From Gorsachius magnificus (Eukaryota; Chordata; Aves; Pelecaniformes; Ardeidae), in assembly GCA_034008185.1 (NCBI GenBank), contig CM067081.1, forward strand, positions 103,921,265 through 103,985,264: a DNA stretch of 64,000 bases, read 5' to 3'. Made by a program: the position numbers and the translations under genes. The notes beneath the pieces are model-generated. The model was not told the DNA's origin and did not search any database. It saw only the letters and a program-made list of their open reading frames with translations. The first letter of the stretch is position 1. Every line of letters starts with the position of its first letter. Positions 35,260 to 49,600 of this stretch are shown here, one piece after another.

Positions 35260-37414
35260 GTAATGCTCTGATACGTATTTTATACAAGAGCAAGACAAGC
35301 ACCCATATAAAAAAGACACAGGGACATGCTTTCTGATCTTTTCTGGAAGGGATAGGATGCTTCCCTGGGGCGGAGTTCAGATCTGGAAGTAAAACATGCA
35401 GTGATCTAAATGGTCCTGTGAGATTTTAAATAGCTTACCGCACAAAGAATAAAAATGATGGTTTTCTTTAGGTTCAGCGGTTGTGTGTGTCCACAACTTA
35501 GAGGCCAGCATGAGCAACCACAAAGGACTGAGTCCGTTCTCTTATTCAAAAAGGTGAAAGCTATCTGTGAAATCAAGCGCCCAAAGGGTGTACCTTTGGC
35601 ATCTTACACTTGTCATCTAATTTTAGTACTACAAAAACCAGGGGCCTGCTTATTTGTGTCCAAATTACTGTCACCCTCTTCTGTTCCCATTTGTGCTGTG
35701 TATCTCATCCCTGTGAAATGGGCTTCTGCTTGCAGCAGCAACTGTTTTCAGCTTTTTCTTTAGAACAGGTGTTATTCTTTGTTTTATTATAAACTGGGGA
35801 GCTACTCTGCTAGGCACAGTGTAGCCAAATACTTGTATTTTCAGTGTGGGATTTACTAAAGTGCTGTAATTCGTCTTGCTTGCACCAAATGTTCTTGATG
35901 GTAAAAACTCAGACTCCACTGGAGTAGGGTTAGGCCAACGTCAAGCACTTCTAGATATTTCTGTCTGCTAGCTTTCTGTCCTTAGTACATCAGTAGATGC
36001 AAAACAAGACTCCGTGGTGGTAAAGTGAGTTTTTCCAGGTATGCGTTGCTACGAAGGAATCATTTGTAATCATCCATATCCAAATATAATGATGCATATC
36101 CAACTAGGTGCTTGGAAACGTACCACAAGTCTTTCCTGGTTGTCCAGCCCTAACACTGTATACAGCAATATTAATATTTATTAGTCTCACTGCTCTTACT
36201 TCCCATGCAGGAATTCTGGCTACTGGAGAATTTCTGAGAATTCATTTTTGATAAAGAAAGAAGAGCAATTCTTTAAATACATAAATCTAATGAGAGCCAT
36301 ATCAGGAAGAGCTACTTGGATTTAGTTTGGGGTTTTTTTTGGAGAGGGGGTGTAATAACAGGAAGGAAGAACTTACACTGAAGAACTCCTGAGATCATGA
36401 GAATAGTTTACGTGCCTACTCCCAAAGGAAAGCCACCCCTGCAGCGATGGAGTATCTGTTTAAAATGCACTTTACAGTCACAACGAGCCTGCTAGTACTC
36501 CTTCTTTCTTTTCTTAAAAAGAAAAAGAAGAAGAAAAGAACTAGTCATAGTTAAGTGCCAGGAGCTGAGTAAGTGGTATTTCCCTTTTTCCCCTGGGGTG
36601 AGAGTTACTCATTTCACCAAGGAGCAGCCCTGAGGAATACAAACACACTGGAGAAATTCACTATTGAATGTCCATTCACATAAACCAAGATTGCTTGAAT
36701 TAAAATCACCTTCACTCTGCCTGCTTTTCACTTTCCCGAACATCTAGTTTTTCAGAACTCTTGAGGATCATGAAGTATACAATATTTACCTGTGTGGGTC
36801 CTCAGAGGTTTGTAAGGACGTACCTGCTCAGGTGTGTACAGGCAGACATAGCCAGCTTGGTCCAAAGGAGGTATCGGTGAGTCATTGCAGAACACAGCTC
36901 AGGCCGGCACGCTGTGTCAAGGGAGCACTAGCGTGGCTCCACAGTTTCTACTCCAGCCCTTGCTTTTATTCACCCACCTTGGGATGCCGATAGAGATGCT
37001 TCGTATCTGTGTAGACTTGCCCGAACAGGATGTTGGCTGCGCAAGGTGCTATACAAGCATGCATTTCCCAAAGAAGCAAATGTGAAATGTAATTTGAAAT
37101 AAGAGTGAAATCCTACAGCAGCAAGTTTATATCCACTTAATAGTCTAAAACTTGCAAATCGATAGAAATAGAGAGGCTTGCTATCATTAAGTCTCCTTGA
37201 CCTATGCTATCACAGAGTAATTTGTTACTGAGGGAACATTGTGAGGTTGTTTCATTTATACCTGTAGTAAATAGAAATAAACCTTTATTGGCTAGGTCAA
37301 ACAGTTCATGTTGTATGGAAAAAACCCACATCCTTGTACTGTTTCCGTGATGAGCATCTTGTCCTCATAATCAGGTGAAGATAATACAAGCCTGAGAGCG
37401 TATACATTTTAGCG

Positions 37415-37498
37415 CCAGTGTCCCTGCTCACTGCAGGGGGGTTGGACTAGATGACCTCTAGGGGTCCCTTCCAACCCAAAACATTCTATGATTCTATG
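37415..37498 (+). mobile_element. CR1 retrotransposon 3' terminus (short)
   Basis: It reads 'gtgtccctgctcactgcagg', then 'ggggttggactagatgacct', 'ctaggggtcccttccaaccc' and 'attctatgattctatg'. The last 84 bp of a CR1 are nearly consensus, with two 8-bp terminal units. Truncated almost to the tail, it carries no coding sequence. It looks younger than the copies near 0.6-1.4 kb. Confidence 0.92.
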
Positions 37499-40400
37499 TC
37501 TTTAGGCATGTCTGGGCATGAGGCTCTCCCTGCATTAGCAGAAGGTGCTGTAGACATCCACCAAAACAGGCGGCAGCCCCTCTCGGGCGGCTGCAGGCAT
37601 TCATGGTGGCTGAGCTCTGCCGTGCTCTCAAGAGATGCCCGCCGGTGGTAGGCTTGCGTTAGGTTACGCTTCTGGAGCACATCTTCCCGTTTAGCTTCAT
37701 CCAGATGCAAAGTAGCTTGTGTGCCCCAAGACTGCTCCAGGATGCAAGCGAAAATCTGGTAACTGGGGGCGATCAGGAGATGAACTTCAAAAAGACAATC
37801 TGAGCTTTGGCTGCGCTAAAATGCTACATGTACCTGCGCTGTAAGGAGCTTTCTGCTCAACACCTAACAGCAACAGCAGCGCTGTCACGACTGAACAGAC
37901 TGTGTATACACACTGCATGCCCTATATCTTAAAAAGGATATGCTATAGGTTCGTGTGCTCCAAATTTTCGCTCTGTACAGGATCTGTCACTCACAGGCTT
38001 GTGTGCCAAACATTTTGTTTGGCAGCTGTCCTTCTTCGGTAATCCGACAAACCCTGGTTGTGCTAATAACAGGACAAAACCACTGTCAATTGTGACATTT
38101 CAAACTTCAGCTTTTAATGGAAGACGGGCAAATCTTTATAGGAGTGCAAACATCATCACCATCATCCTAGCAGTCGGTCCTGCTGAGGAGGATGTGTGAC
38201 TGTAAATTGGGGACATTGACAAAAGTGACGGTAAGAGCAGTCAAAAGAAGTGTGAAAAATTGCACAGTGGCTGTGATAAAGTTAGATAAGGAAACTAGTA
38301 AATGGAAAAGCAAATATACTGTCGGGAAAGTCATGTTGTACACAATGAAAAAGTATAGCTGCCATAAAGCAGGGATGGGCTGGAGCCCCAGGAAAAGAAT
38401 CCCCAAGGAACTGCAGGCTCATTTAGTAAATGGGATTTAAATTTAGTTCAGCTTTGTCTGTTATAATGGGAACCAGTACCAATAAACTGTAATTTCTTAG
38501 AGGTTTCTGTCCAGTTTGGGAGGAGGCAAATAAAGGGTGGAAGAGAAAGAAGACACATTTTTTATTTTTATTTTCGATTCCTTGAGTTAATTGTAATACT
38601 ATGTAGCAGAAGAATAGGCAGCCAGGGACCAAACTCTGAATCCAATATAGCTCTCCTTTCTTTAAAATAAATATGAGAGATTTATCATAAATGGGTCAAA
38701 AGAGGCAGAAATGTGTAACTTAGCTTCAGAACCAATCTGTTTCTTACAGCAGTTACTTAATCATCGGACTCTAAATATAAGCTCTATCAGTACCAATGAT
38801 ATGCTTGGCTGTGGGCAGGGAACATAAAGAAAAAAGAAGTTCCTGGGCAGAGTACACATCCCCAAGGATGACACTGAAAACACCGGGCTGGCGCTCCGAG
38901 CTTGCTTGTTAAAGCGAGTGCAACATCAGACTGCCCCAGGCTGTGCGGAGTTGTTGCACTCAGCCTCTCTGAACTGGGAAATTTCTTGGGAATTCGCAGA
39001 TGAACAGGAGGGACGTGGGTGCCCAGCATGCCTTGTGGTTTGGCTGCTGTTCGGGGGTTAACCGTAGGTCAGGGCAGTTGCAGTATATCAGTGCATCTAC
39101 ACCACCATACAACTTCAAATTAATTTGTCCCCCAACCTGTTCCTACAGGGAGCATTTGGCAAAAGGGAAAATATGAACCAGCCTGTTTGCCTTCATTCAT
39201 GCCACTGACCCGAGAGGCTTTCCATAGGTTTTCAAGTTAAGGGTATTATAATAAAACCCCTTCTTTGTCCTTTTTTTCTTATCACAATGTGAAATGTTAT
39301 TTTGGACACTTTGTGCTTCCTTCCTAAAGTAAGTCCAGAATCAGCCGGGAAGTCTCACATGCTGAAAATCTAGTGAAATGTTAATACCGGGACAGTTTTT
39401 CCCCAGTTGATGCCATCTTAATTGCCCCAGGAAGCCTACTTTACGTGCCATTTGCTGCTCCCTAGCTGTTTGCTTTGGTTTAGCCATATAGAAACTGAAG
39501 AAATTATCTAATTGGAAGTTTTATTCATGCCTAGAAGATGAAATCCCTATTTATGTACTTCAATCCTGTGAGCTATAAAGCTCTTTTTGGCTTTTTTTTT
39601 TTTTTCTTATCAGCCTTGTTTTTATTCCATTTTGTGGTGGCAAGCACAAAGGTTTTTATGAGGCGTCAGTCATTTAGGTTTGGGAAGATGTGCAGGAGTT
39701 GTTTTGTGTACAAACGAGACTGTCGTGGGGAAACTGTGAGATGAGAAACTTCAGACAGAAGCAGTGTGAACACATTTCCCCGCCAAACCTGTCTAAATAT
39801 AGAGCAAAAAAATAATAAGTAAATAAATGAATAAAAAAACCAAACAGGCAAATAAAATATTTTGTGAGTCTATAGAGAATATCCTTCTCATGAACCCTGC
39901 ACTGGATGGCTTGGCACCATCTGGCCTGACATATTTTTAAGTACTGAAATGTCACATATTTTTAACGTTTAGCAATTTTTCAAAGAGGAGATCTGTGGAG
40001 CGGAGAGATGAACGAGCACACAAGAGCGTTGTGTGCGAATCAGGTAATTTGGTGACTCTGTTCCCTGTTCATGAGACTGGGGTAAGGAAGAAGTGGATCC
40101 CAAAACAAACTCTGCCCATCTCTCACTCTTAGCTGTCTATTTTTAAAAAGTTCCTCTAGGAGCCATGAATGACCATTTGTGCCTGGTTTATAAGGGGGAA
40201 CTGTGGGACATGGTGATTTTCCTAAAAAATGGCAACCAAGGTTGAGTCGATAACTGACGCGTTGCCAACTGTCTCAATGTCTGCGAGGTTACAACAACTC
40301 ACCCTACCAGGTGCATGTTTTTTTCCTTTTTGTGTGTGTGCTTATAGATGAACGTAAGTCTACTGTCCTCACACTAAAATGATTTTTTTCATAAATACAA

Positions 40401-43400
40401 ATATTCTGCCATGGTGGTATTCATCTGCTAAAAGCAGAGTTTGTTACATTTTTTATTTACGTGGGCATAAATAGTGTCTTTGATAGTTTGGTTTCCATTG
40501 GATCCGATACTCTGTATTTTTGATTCCTGAATCAAAGGAAATTGAAGGATAAACTACAGTTTTATCTGATGGGGATAACCATGATCCGATGAGGCATTTT
40601 CCTAAAGATTGGATCAGCCTCAAGAGTTAAACTGATTGCAAAGGCAGTTTATGGGGAAAAAAGCCAATTTGACAGGATTCATTTGTCAAGATCAATGGTG
40701 TGCAACCCTGATGGAAAAACAGTAACTGCATATTGTCCATGTGGAATTGTAGTAATTTTTTCTACTGCTGTCATAAGAAATATGGAGAGTGCCACCAGTA
40801 CCTGTCCAAGCTGAGAGTTGTTATAAGTGGCAAAAAAAGACTTAATTCTCTGAAGAGGTTTTTGTTTTAAGTATATATTTGACTTAATAACTCGAACATT
40901 GGAAAACAACTTCAAACTGCATTTTGTGTTTATATTCCAGTCCAGATTTTTCTAAACAGGTGTGGTGTTCAAGCAAAAATTAAGCTATTCACTCTTCACT
41001 GTGTTTGTTTATTTTTTGTTGTTGCCTTTTGGATACGTACACAGAACTGGCATTTTTAAAATGGATGCAACTTCTTTTCAAATACACAGCAAAGTTAGAC
41101 ACTTCACTCCAAGCAAACCTCAGAGCAGACTCAACAGGGAGAAAAAATCCCAGCCTCTGGCACAAGAATCTTTTTACTTCTCTTTTTGGATGAGCTGAAT
41201 GTCATAGGAAAGGGAGTCTGGTAATGTTCCTGGTTTACAGAGTTGTCCACATCTGGAAGAGCCAAATCTCAACTGAAATAAGATGTGTTTGCCATAATGG
41301 GCCCTTCGGTGTCCTGAGCCCCTTCAGGGATGTTGGTTCTGTCCCGAGTCTCCTCTGCCAGCCACGCTTGCACCGTCTCTGGAGAGGACTTGTCTGACAC
41401 ATGGGAAGAGTGAGTCCCGTGGAAGTGTTGTCTAAGCAAAAGCAACGAAGTAATGTTGTGGATTACCACCACAACACCCTTGAGACGCATTGTACCTGTA
41501 CCAGCTGTTGAATGTTTGTGGCATGCTCACAGACATGGCAATGTAGGATGAAGAAATGGATTTGTTTATTTATTTATTAATCAGGAATAATACATTTTGT
41601 GGCTGCATTTGAAGCTGCCAAATGTGCTTCTGTGGGACACGAAATTTTCTGTTTAATTTGGGATTTAAATGGCCTTGGCATCATGATGGGATTTCTAAGG
41701 CCTGCATGGTTTTGTGTGGAGTTACAGGGTTGCATCCTGCTTCTGCTTGCAGCTCTCCAGCTGATCCATAGACAGATTCTCCCAAATTGTTTGATTCCCT
41801 TTGCATGAGTCTCACATTTCAGATTATGAAAGCTTCAGGCTTCCCTTTGTAGGCAGCAAACCCAAGCAAAATATTCTGCAAAATTGTATCTATGTATAAT
41901 TAGGACACAAGAGAAGTTACCAACACTGCATTAAAATATTGGCTGTCTTCAGTGAGAGAGCTGCTCTGCGGGACGATGCACGGAGCCCAGACTGCTAGGG
42001 AAATTTGGTAGCAGTGAGCTGGATGACTCCCTAGCTACGTGAAAGCCACCTCAGTGGTGTGCTCCCCTTTTCCCTTGCCTCAGCACTTCTCGACACTACG
42101 GTATTTTATATATATAATGTTATTTAATATATTCCTATCCTTAATTCATATACCATTTTGCGTTTGTCTCAGAGAACTGTATTATAAGTTTGGCCGTACT
42201 TTTCTAATCTTTTCTTTTCCTCAGGCACAAAATCTTTGTAAAACATCGCAGCTTGCTTAACTAGCAGTGGGAGTAATGGCATCGTTGACATATCCTTGTG
42301 ATGTGTGTCCAGTTCTTTCCAAAGGTGCAATCTATTTTAAGGAATTCATTTTCCTTTGGGATAGTCAGTAGATTTTTAGTGTTATTTAATTACACCCACT
42401 TGCCTTTTATATGGGGCTCTCTGATCACTGTTGCACTGTCCTTTGTATGAGAATTAGATGTGCTGCTTAGAGAATGAATTTAATAGCCTTTTCCCAACTT
42501 CATTTCCGTATTTTCTTTTTCCTTGCTTTTGTTTCTTCCATCTCACCCATCACGACACTTTCATTATACTGGCTCTTCTTCGCTACTGTATCCATTTGAT
42601 CGTTTTCCGATTTTTGCTGAATTTTACTTCCTCCGCTACAATTTTACTGCTCTCCCCTTCTCCCTGCTACAGATCCATTTCTCCCTGTTCAGTCTGTTGG
42701 CTTCCAAGTGCCATTTAATAAAGTTCTGACCACTGCGCTAAGTGCTCGAGATAATATATTTCCTTTACCTGACAAACAGTCCATGCAGAGCAGAGTGGTA
42801 GAGATGAAAAAGATGCGCTGAGCTGCAGGACTGCTGCCCCGCACAGCCACCTCTGCAGAGCTCAGGTCTGGGCTGCCCTTCGTGCAAACGACCCCTCAGG
42901 TCTAAGACTGCAAGAGGGGATGCGCCACCCCCGTCCTTTGCCGGTGCATAAAGGCAAGGCTTAGCGGGCTGAAGTCCATCTCATTATGGAGCAAAGCATT
43001 TTTCCGAAGATATTTTCTATCATTTACTAGTTATCAGGATGGAGCTGGTGAACAACTGGGAAAAAGCTTGAATCCAGAATATAATTACATAGATGAATAT
43101 CTAACGGAAAAAAAGAGCCCTCCTGAAAAATCAGACTTTTCTTCAATACTGGTGTGCATGCTTGCAAAAACATGAAAATTAGTGTATTAAAGTACCTGAA
43201 GACACGTAAAACATGTCTTAGTTTTCTTCCTAGAGATGTAATATTAATTCAGAGGAAATTGGAATAATAGCATAGCTAAGAAGTAATTATGCAGAGCTAA
43301 GAACCCTGCTTGTTCTGTCTTTCTACATGGTACAAACTTCTTTCAAAATGGGCTCTTCTGCCTCTTCCTGAATTTCTTCTAGGTCCAAATTCAGGGAAGT

Positions 43401-46399
43401 GTGCTTAATCCTATAAGAAGTCACCCTGCCTTAGGGTAACCCTGTGCCCTTCTGCTGCCAGGTTGCTTTGGGCCTTGTGCCCTGGCAGGAGCAAGGGTGC
43501 AAGACATAAATAAATAGTGCTCAGGGCTTCCCCTCGAATGGACCGTAGTTACGCCATTATTGGCATGGCAGGGTGCATATCTCTGCCTTGCCAACCAAAT
43601 GCGTTTGAAAGGATTGTCTGGCTGTGCATCCATGGGAGACACCCTCCAAAATGTGGACAGACTGCGTGCTGCCTGTAGGCTCAGACTCGGCAAAGCAAAA
43701 CCACCTGCAGGATCTCCCTGGGAAATGTGAGGGTCACAGCATACCAACATGCCTTTTTTGGACCAGACTCACCATCTTCCTGTGACAAGCTGGGATTTGA
43801 TTACACTGCTGCATCTCACTGGAACAATATTCTTTTGAAGATAGAGTGGTTTTGACCAGCTCTACCTGCAAGGCACAACTGAAAATTAAATCTTTTTGGT
43901 AGGCATCATTCATTTATTCAACAGCACTGCTGCCTCTGTTTTAAATGGTGACTACTGCAGAAAACACTGTTAAAATCAAAATTTATTATAACTTGTCCTT
44001 AACATATCATCCTGTAGTATTTTGCCATGATAGCTGCCTCAGAGAGGTGGAATATTCACACTGGTTAACGTTGGGTACCTAACTGTGATGCCTAGGTTTG
44101 GGACCTAAGGGACACGTGGCCCATGGAGACATTTCTCCAGAAGACACAACCCTGTGTACCCACTTAGGTACCTACCTCTTCCCATTGACTTTATTTGATT
44201 GCTATTAGATTGCTGATCTGGTTTAGTGGAGTCTACAGGCAGAAATATAAAATCATGGGGAACCTGCTCTGTAAATTTTTGAAGGAAAATGAAAATAGTG
44301 AACAAAAGATTTTTCTTCTCACACGTACTTATCTGATTTTATTCTTTTCTCTAAGGAACATGACAAAAATGAATGAGCCGCAAATTCAATCTTTTCCTTA
44401 TGTTCTCATCACCGGCATCTCAATGTGGTGCATTTTTTCTCACCCTGTGTTTACTATAAAAAGTGGAAAATTTGAAAAGTACAAATATCAGATCTGTCTG
44501 TACTCAAAAACTCTTTTGACCCCCAAAATACAAATATATTCTAAAAAATGCATTATTTGCTTTTCTGGCAAGATAAGGACTTTTTTTTTTTTGTGTTAAT
44601 AAATCCATGATTTTACATCATACCTAATAATAAGACAGAATAAAAAAAAGTTTCCAAATTAGCAGAATTAATTAAATTGTAATTATGTCTGACCTACCCT
44701 GAACTGATGTTCCTGATGAGCTGAGCTAATCCTGCATCACTTTCAACCTTAATGGAATTGAAATGTAAAAGTCAGAACTCGAGGAAGCTGAATGCTTGAG
44801 GAATTTTGGGTAGATGCAAAATGATGAAATGATGAAACATTTCCTGGAGTGTTACAGGCTCAACCACAAGGCCACAAAGGTCTTTATGCCTCATCACTCC
44901 AATATAGTTTTTGAACACTTAAAAATGAAAATGATTTTGTTCCGAAACTAAGCGTGACTTTGTTAAGTGAAAAGTAACTACTTTGGTGTACTTCAGAAGG
45001 ACCTGGGTATGGACCTGAGCTCTTGCTGTGGAATCATCGCTGCGTTTCCATGGACAATTCTCCAAGGGATAGGAGTTGATAATTACTCTTTGATCCTTTC
45101 CTGCACCAGTGAAAGTCTCTGTGGGCAGATTATATATAGAATACAAATTCCCTTTCCAGAATCAGTTTGTTTTTTCCTCCAGATCCTGGAATGAATAGGA
45201 GAGGTAAAGGTCAGAGTCCAGGCCAAACTAATTAATTATATCCTTAAACAATGATGGATTGATATCCTAATACAGAGGCTGCTTTTTTTCCCCCCTCTGT
45301 GGAGGAAGTCCCTTTTCAACCTTTCTGTTTCTTTATCCAGATTGTCAGACAGCTCCACTTTTACGTGTATTGATAGAGGAAAAGCGGTCATTAATCTTGG
45401 CTCAACATCTCATTCGGGTGTTTGTGCCAGCTTGCCTGATATGTATTTTGGATCCTCTCTTAAGTGTGGAGGTGAAGACAGGCCGAGAGATGTAACACCC
45501 CGAGGCAAAAAAAAAGGGGCAGATTATTTTTCAGTGTCTATTCTTTTCTGAAGAACAATGCACTGTGTTACAGGCACATAATGAGACTGCTGATACGCAA
45601 CATTTCTGTTCTGATTAATTTACTGCATGGATGAGATCATTCTGTATTGCAAGATGTTTTAAATGATGGTTCTGAATGTTTGGCAGGGCTGTTATAAAAC
45701 ATTGTTCTGGAAAGTAGTATATTCAAAATTCACAACGTGTTTTTTTTTCACTCTTGCTAGACCATATGCAAGTAGACAGTTTGCATCAGGCCCCCAGTGC
45801 CTACTTCTGAATTACTGCCTAAATAGGGAATATTTTGACAAAAGCAAAAAGCTTTCTGATGGCATTTCATGCCCCATTAGAAACTCGAGGACCAATCACT
45901 AATAAGGTTATACCAAATGTGTACTTATTCATGTTCTTTTTTCTCACTGTGCAAACGTTTCCAGCCTTTGCCCATTATGAACGGTGCAGTGTATGATGTG
46001 TGAATCAATCCTATCTGTGCAGACACAGCAGAATGAAAGGTATAATGATGTGGGAGTGAAGTGTCAATGCATAATTCATATCTGACAGCACACTCTGTGG
46101 AGTGCTATCCAGCAGCCTTCCATGGCAGAGAGGTCCTCACGCGCTCAGGAAATTCATCTGCATCAGCTCATTGTGTTTCTGCTTGGGTGGCAAGCTCATC
46201 AGTTAGGGTGAGTGAAATGCTGTCCAGAGGCACTGCCGTAGTGGGGAATAAGGGCAACATAGTTCTGCACTACCCTGTTGAGACCTTTTAGCCCCAAAGA
46301 CTTGTCTGGTGGAGAGTTTCTCCTCTAGGTCAAAAGCCCTAATATCCAGCAAAGATCCAAACCCCTTCAACACAGTAATTTAGTGTTACCAAATTATGG
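37499..46399. other. Noncoding interval, about 8.9 kb
   Basis: I see no gene or recognised transposon. Features are limited to A/T homopolymers (for example T-run 39589-39606, A/T-rich 39807-39860) and short chance frames. The frame at 44195-44599 (134 codons) lies in AT-rich DNA, has no recognisable domain and is not called. A frame at 38192-38440 is Lys/Val-rich and also unrecognised. Confidence 0.5.
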
Positions 46400-46657
46400 A
46401 ATAGAACAGAATATTTCAGTTGGAAGGGACCTACAACGAGCACTGGTCCAACTGCCTGATCCATTCAGGGCTGACCAAAAGGTAAAGTGTGTTGTTAAGG
46501 GCAATGTCCAAATGCCTCTTAAACACTGATGGGCTCGGGGCATCGACCACCTCTCTAGGAAGCCTGTTCCAGTGTTCGACCACCCTCTTGGTAAAGGAAT
46601 AATTCCTAATGTCCAGTCTGAAAATGTATTATAATGTCAAGTCTGAAAACTTATTAT
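46400..46657 (-). mobile_element. CR1 retrotransposon fragment, reverse orientation
   Basis: On the plus strand it reads 'cagttggaagggacctacaa', 'tggtccaactgcctgatc', 'tgatgggctcggggcatcga', 'ctaggaagcctgttccagtg' and 'aataattcctaatgtccagt', which is the reverse complement of CR1 3'-UTR sequence. It is the only minus-strand CR1 seen in the window. The part furthest from the 3' end has a 25-bp tandem duplication (46608-46632 / 46633-46657, three mismatches). No coding sequence. Confidence 0.88.
46608..46657. repeat. 25-bp imperfect tandem duplication at the CR1 edge
   Basis: AATGTCCAGTCTGAAAATG... (46608-46632) is repeated as AATGTCAAGTCTGAAAACT... (46633-46657) with three differences in 25 bases. 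It lies at the end of the reverse CR1 copy. Confidence 0.8.
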
Positions 46658-49600
46658 AGACTGGTAAACACCTTCTCAGTTCCATCCTGCCAGTGCTAGC
46701 ACCCTGACCTACTGCAGTTGAAGAGGTTACCAAAGTGAAGAGGTGCAGTTGGCTCTGTAGGTGGTTGCTGTCTGCAACCTGCAGCAAAACAGAAAACTCA
46801 TGAGCTAAAGTTCTTTCCTCAGTTCACTTGAGCATGTTTCTATATTATAAAACCTAGGACCATCAGATTGTCAGCGCATTTAAATCAGCACCATGCATCA
46901 AAAGCCAGTGGAGCTGTGCCAATTTACACCTCAGCGGTGATCTCCCAGTCATTATGTATTGGCGTACGATAAGGACCCAGAGCTTGGTCTCACACTTGGA
47001 AGCAGTGGGAACAGATCCTGACTTTGACTCAAAAGATTGGGTTGCAGCTGAGTGCACTTTGCAAGTCTCTTTGAGTTTGAAATTTAATTTTATCTATGGG
47101 CTTTTTTTTTTAAACCTTCACTTTTCTGAATGAATGCTTTTGTGTACCATGCTTAGTGATTCCTTGCTATTCCAGGATCATAATAACAAGTTTTATTATG
47201 TTCTAAGCCACTGTGTTGTGACAATATTGCAAAATTATTGTTTTGTTTCTCCTAAACTCGAGATTTTTTGTAACAGTAATAATAATAAAAGACATACAGG
47301 CTGATGAATTATCTACCATATCAAACTGCAGCACAATGGAATCTGAAATAGCTGAGAGAGTAAAACTGAAAAATATCTCAATTTACAAGTGAAACACTAA
47401 CACACACTAAACTTCTGCTGCAGTATTCCTCATCTGATTTTCAGTTTTGTCTTCACACGCAGACAAGACTCACGCTGCTCAGGTGATGAATTCTAAGCAG
47501 ATTGTAGGGATATTCAGTGCAGGCTTTCTCTGGAATGCATAAATTGCATTCTTTGTGCAGGTTCAGGCTCAGAGGAAAGCAGTACTTCTCAGTCTGGTAC
47601 GAGATGTGTTTCCGAGCGAATAAATAATCGCTATTGGTGCACAGCTAGATAATAGCTAACTTCTTGTATAATGTATCAGGTAGAGTAATTTGAAATGAAA
47701 TTGCTACTGCTGACTACGCACAGCTAACATTTTTCAATATATAATTCTTGCAAGGTTTACGGCTTCGGCCATGCGAGTTGGGGTAGTCATAATTTGTTTC
47801 AATTTACGCCAGTGGGTAGGTGGATCATCAGAAGGCATAGCAAGAAATGTGCACTAGTGCCTGTTCTTCACCTAAGTAAAGCTTGTCTCATCCCGAGATC
47901 ATGGGAAGGAGGAACAGAACAGTGCTATGGCAGGGAGAGGCACAGTGCTCCGAGCCTGGACCTGCGCTAGTTTTCGTAGATGTGGATGCTGCTGCATCTG
48001 ATCTGCTGTGGCCTCTGTTGAGGGAAATTCCTCACCTGGGATCCCAATATTTCTTGGGCAGGAACCCCAGCTGCTCCGGGATTTTTGTAAGCAGAAACTG
48101 TTGCCTGTGCGGTTTGGAGGGATGGCTAGCCTCAGACCCTTGACATCCTTCCTACTGGTGAGAGGATTTAAATCTGAGTCTCCATTTCAGCCCCCATGGT
48201 GTAGCGCATCGTCTGCCTTCCCCCTCTGAAATTAAATTCTCCTGACCGTGAGGAGCATGGGTAAGTAACAGTTATTTGAAGAAATTCCTGGGTAGAGGGA
48301 GCGATACTAATTTTCTGTCACTGTAGCAAATATTTATGTCTTACAAAAGGTTGTCTCTATTCTGGGAGATAGGGCATGCTATTTAACATCTGTTAAGCTT
48401 GCTGAACTACTTTGCATTAAACGCCACACCCCCTTTAAATTTCACCAGCTCTAGGACATGTTAAAGACACGATGCTTTATCTGTCTGTCCCGGATTTGGA
48501 GGAAGTTGGCACATTTGGGCATCCCGCGCTATTTGAAATCATGTTCACAACAAAACGTGAAGCCTCAAAATAAGACCCTAGTGGGATTTTAGGTGTGCGT
48601 ATGCCCTTGGAGGTGAGCTCCAAGCAAAGCCTGGCCTGGGTGGCTACCTACCTCTCAGTTCCTCACAAGCCAGTGCGCCCAACAGAGTGGGCTTTTAATA
48701 CTAGGCTCTGATTTCCATTCCAGCAAGCAAATATACAGAGAATAGAACTAAGTACATTGTAAGTGAAAAAGAAATTGAAGGATTGTTCTGTTTTTTTCAG
48801 AGAAAGTGTTACGCTGCTGAAGATTTGAGATGTTCTGTAAAGGCTGGTCATTTAGTTTTGTTATTCACCTTTGTCTAGTCAAGCTACAAGTTTTGAGGGC
48901 AGAAACCATATCTCTGCATGCACTTATACAACATAAAGGAAATACCGATTTTTTCCTGTACCTCTGAGTAACCTCCAGAACTGCCCAAACTACTTGATTG
49001 GTTTAAATGAAAAAAAATCATTTAATGGGAACGTAGTAAAAAAGACTGAATGAGGGTAAGTGTGTTTCAGATGTCAGGCTATGGCGCAAGAACTCTGAGC
49101 TAGAGAAGTAGTTTTTGAGGAGCTGGTGCTAAGTCACGATTAAAGCTCTTTGTATCATCTCAAACTGTCTCTTACAGAATGAGGCAGATCACCAGCTTGT
49201 GCTGCCTATGTATACTGGAGAACTTAAAAAGGGGAGGGCCAGGGGGCGCCGTGTTGCATACCCGTGAGAGCAGGTTTTGTGGGAGAGACCCCATATAAGA
49301 GTGACCTCTAGACACCTCAATGGGAATCAGTGTCTAGATAGCAAGCAGTATGTTGCCCAGAAAATGATAAATACTATTTTCAAGGGAGTGAAGATGTACA
49401 CTGTTGTATATAGTCGTCACCTAGTATGCTTTCTGAGGAGTATACACTTGGAGATAGAGAGCAAATCAGCTCTAGTAGCCTTTCTGGGACCCTCACTCTC
49501 TGGGAAGGTAGCTGCCACTAGTTTGCATCAGGTGAAGTAAAGGAAGAAAGAGGAACATTAAATAGGAAAGGAAAATGACAGCAGAGATGGTCAAGGGACA

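Larger units (their letters stand above)
29557..37414. other. Noncoding interval with simple repeats and a candidate exon
   Basis: No confirmed gene. It contains the purine-rich tract 30915-31038, the 41-bp duplication 34896-34977, the candidate exon 35161-35259 and a local inverted repeat at 36500-36540 (CTTCTTTCTTTTCTT against an A/G-rich complement). A 3'-splice-like TTTGCAG followed by GTGAGC occurs near 30193-30205 without a convincing upstream partner. Confidence 0.5.

Noticed and set aside
44195..44599. 134-codon frame in AT-rich DNA
   Set aside because: Composition follows the AT-rich DNA and no family resemblance is visible.
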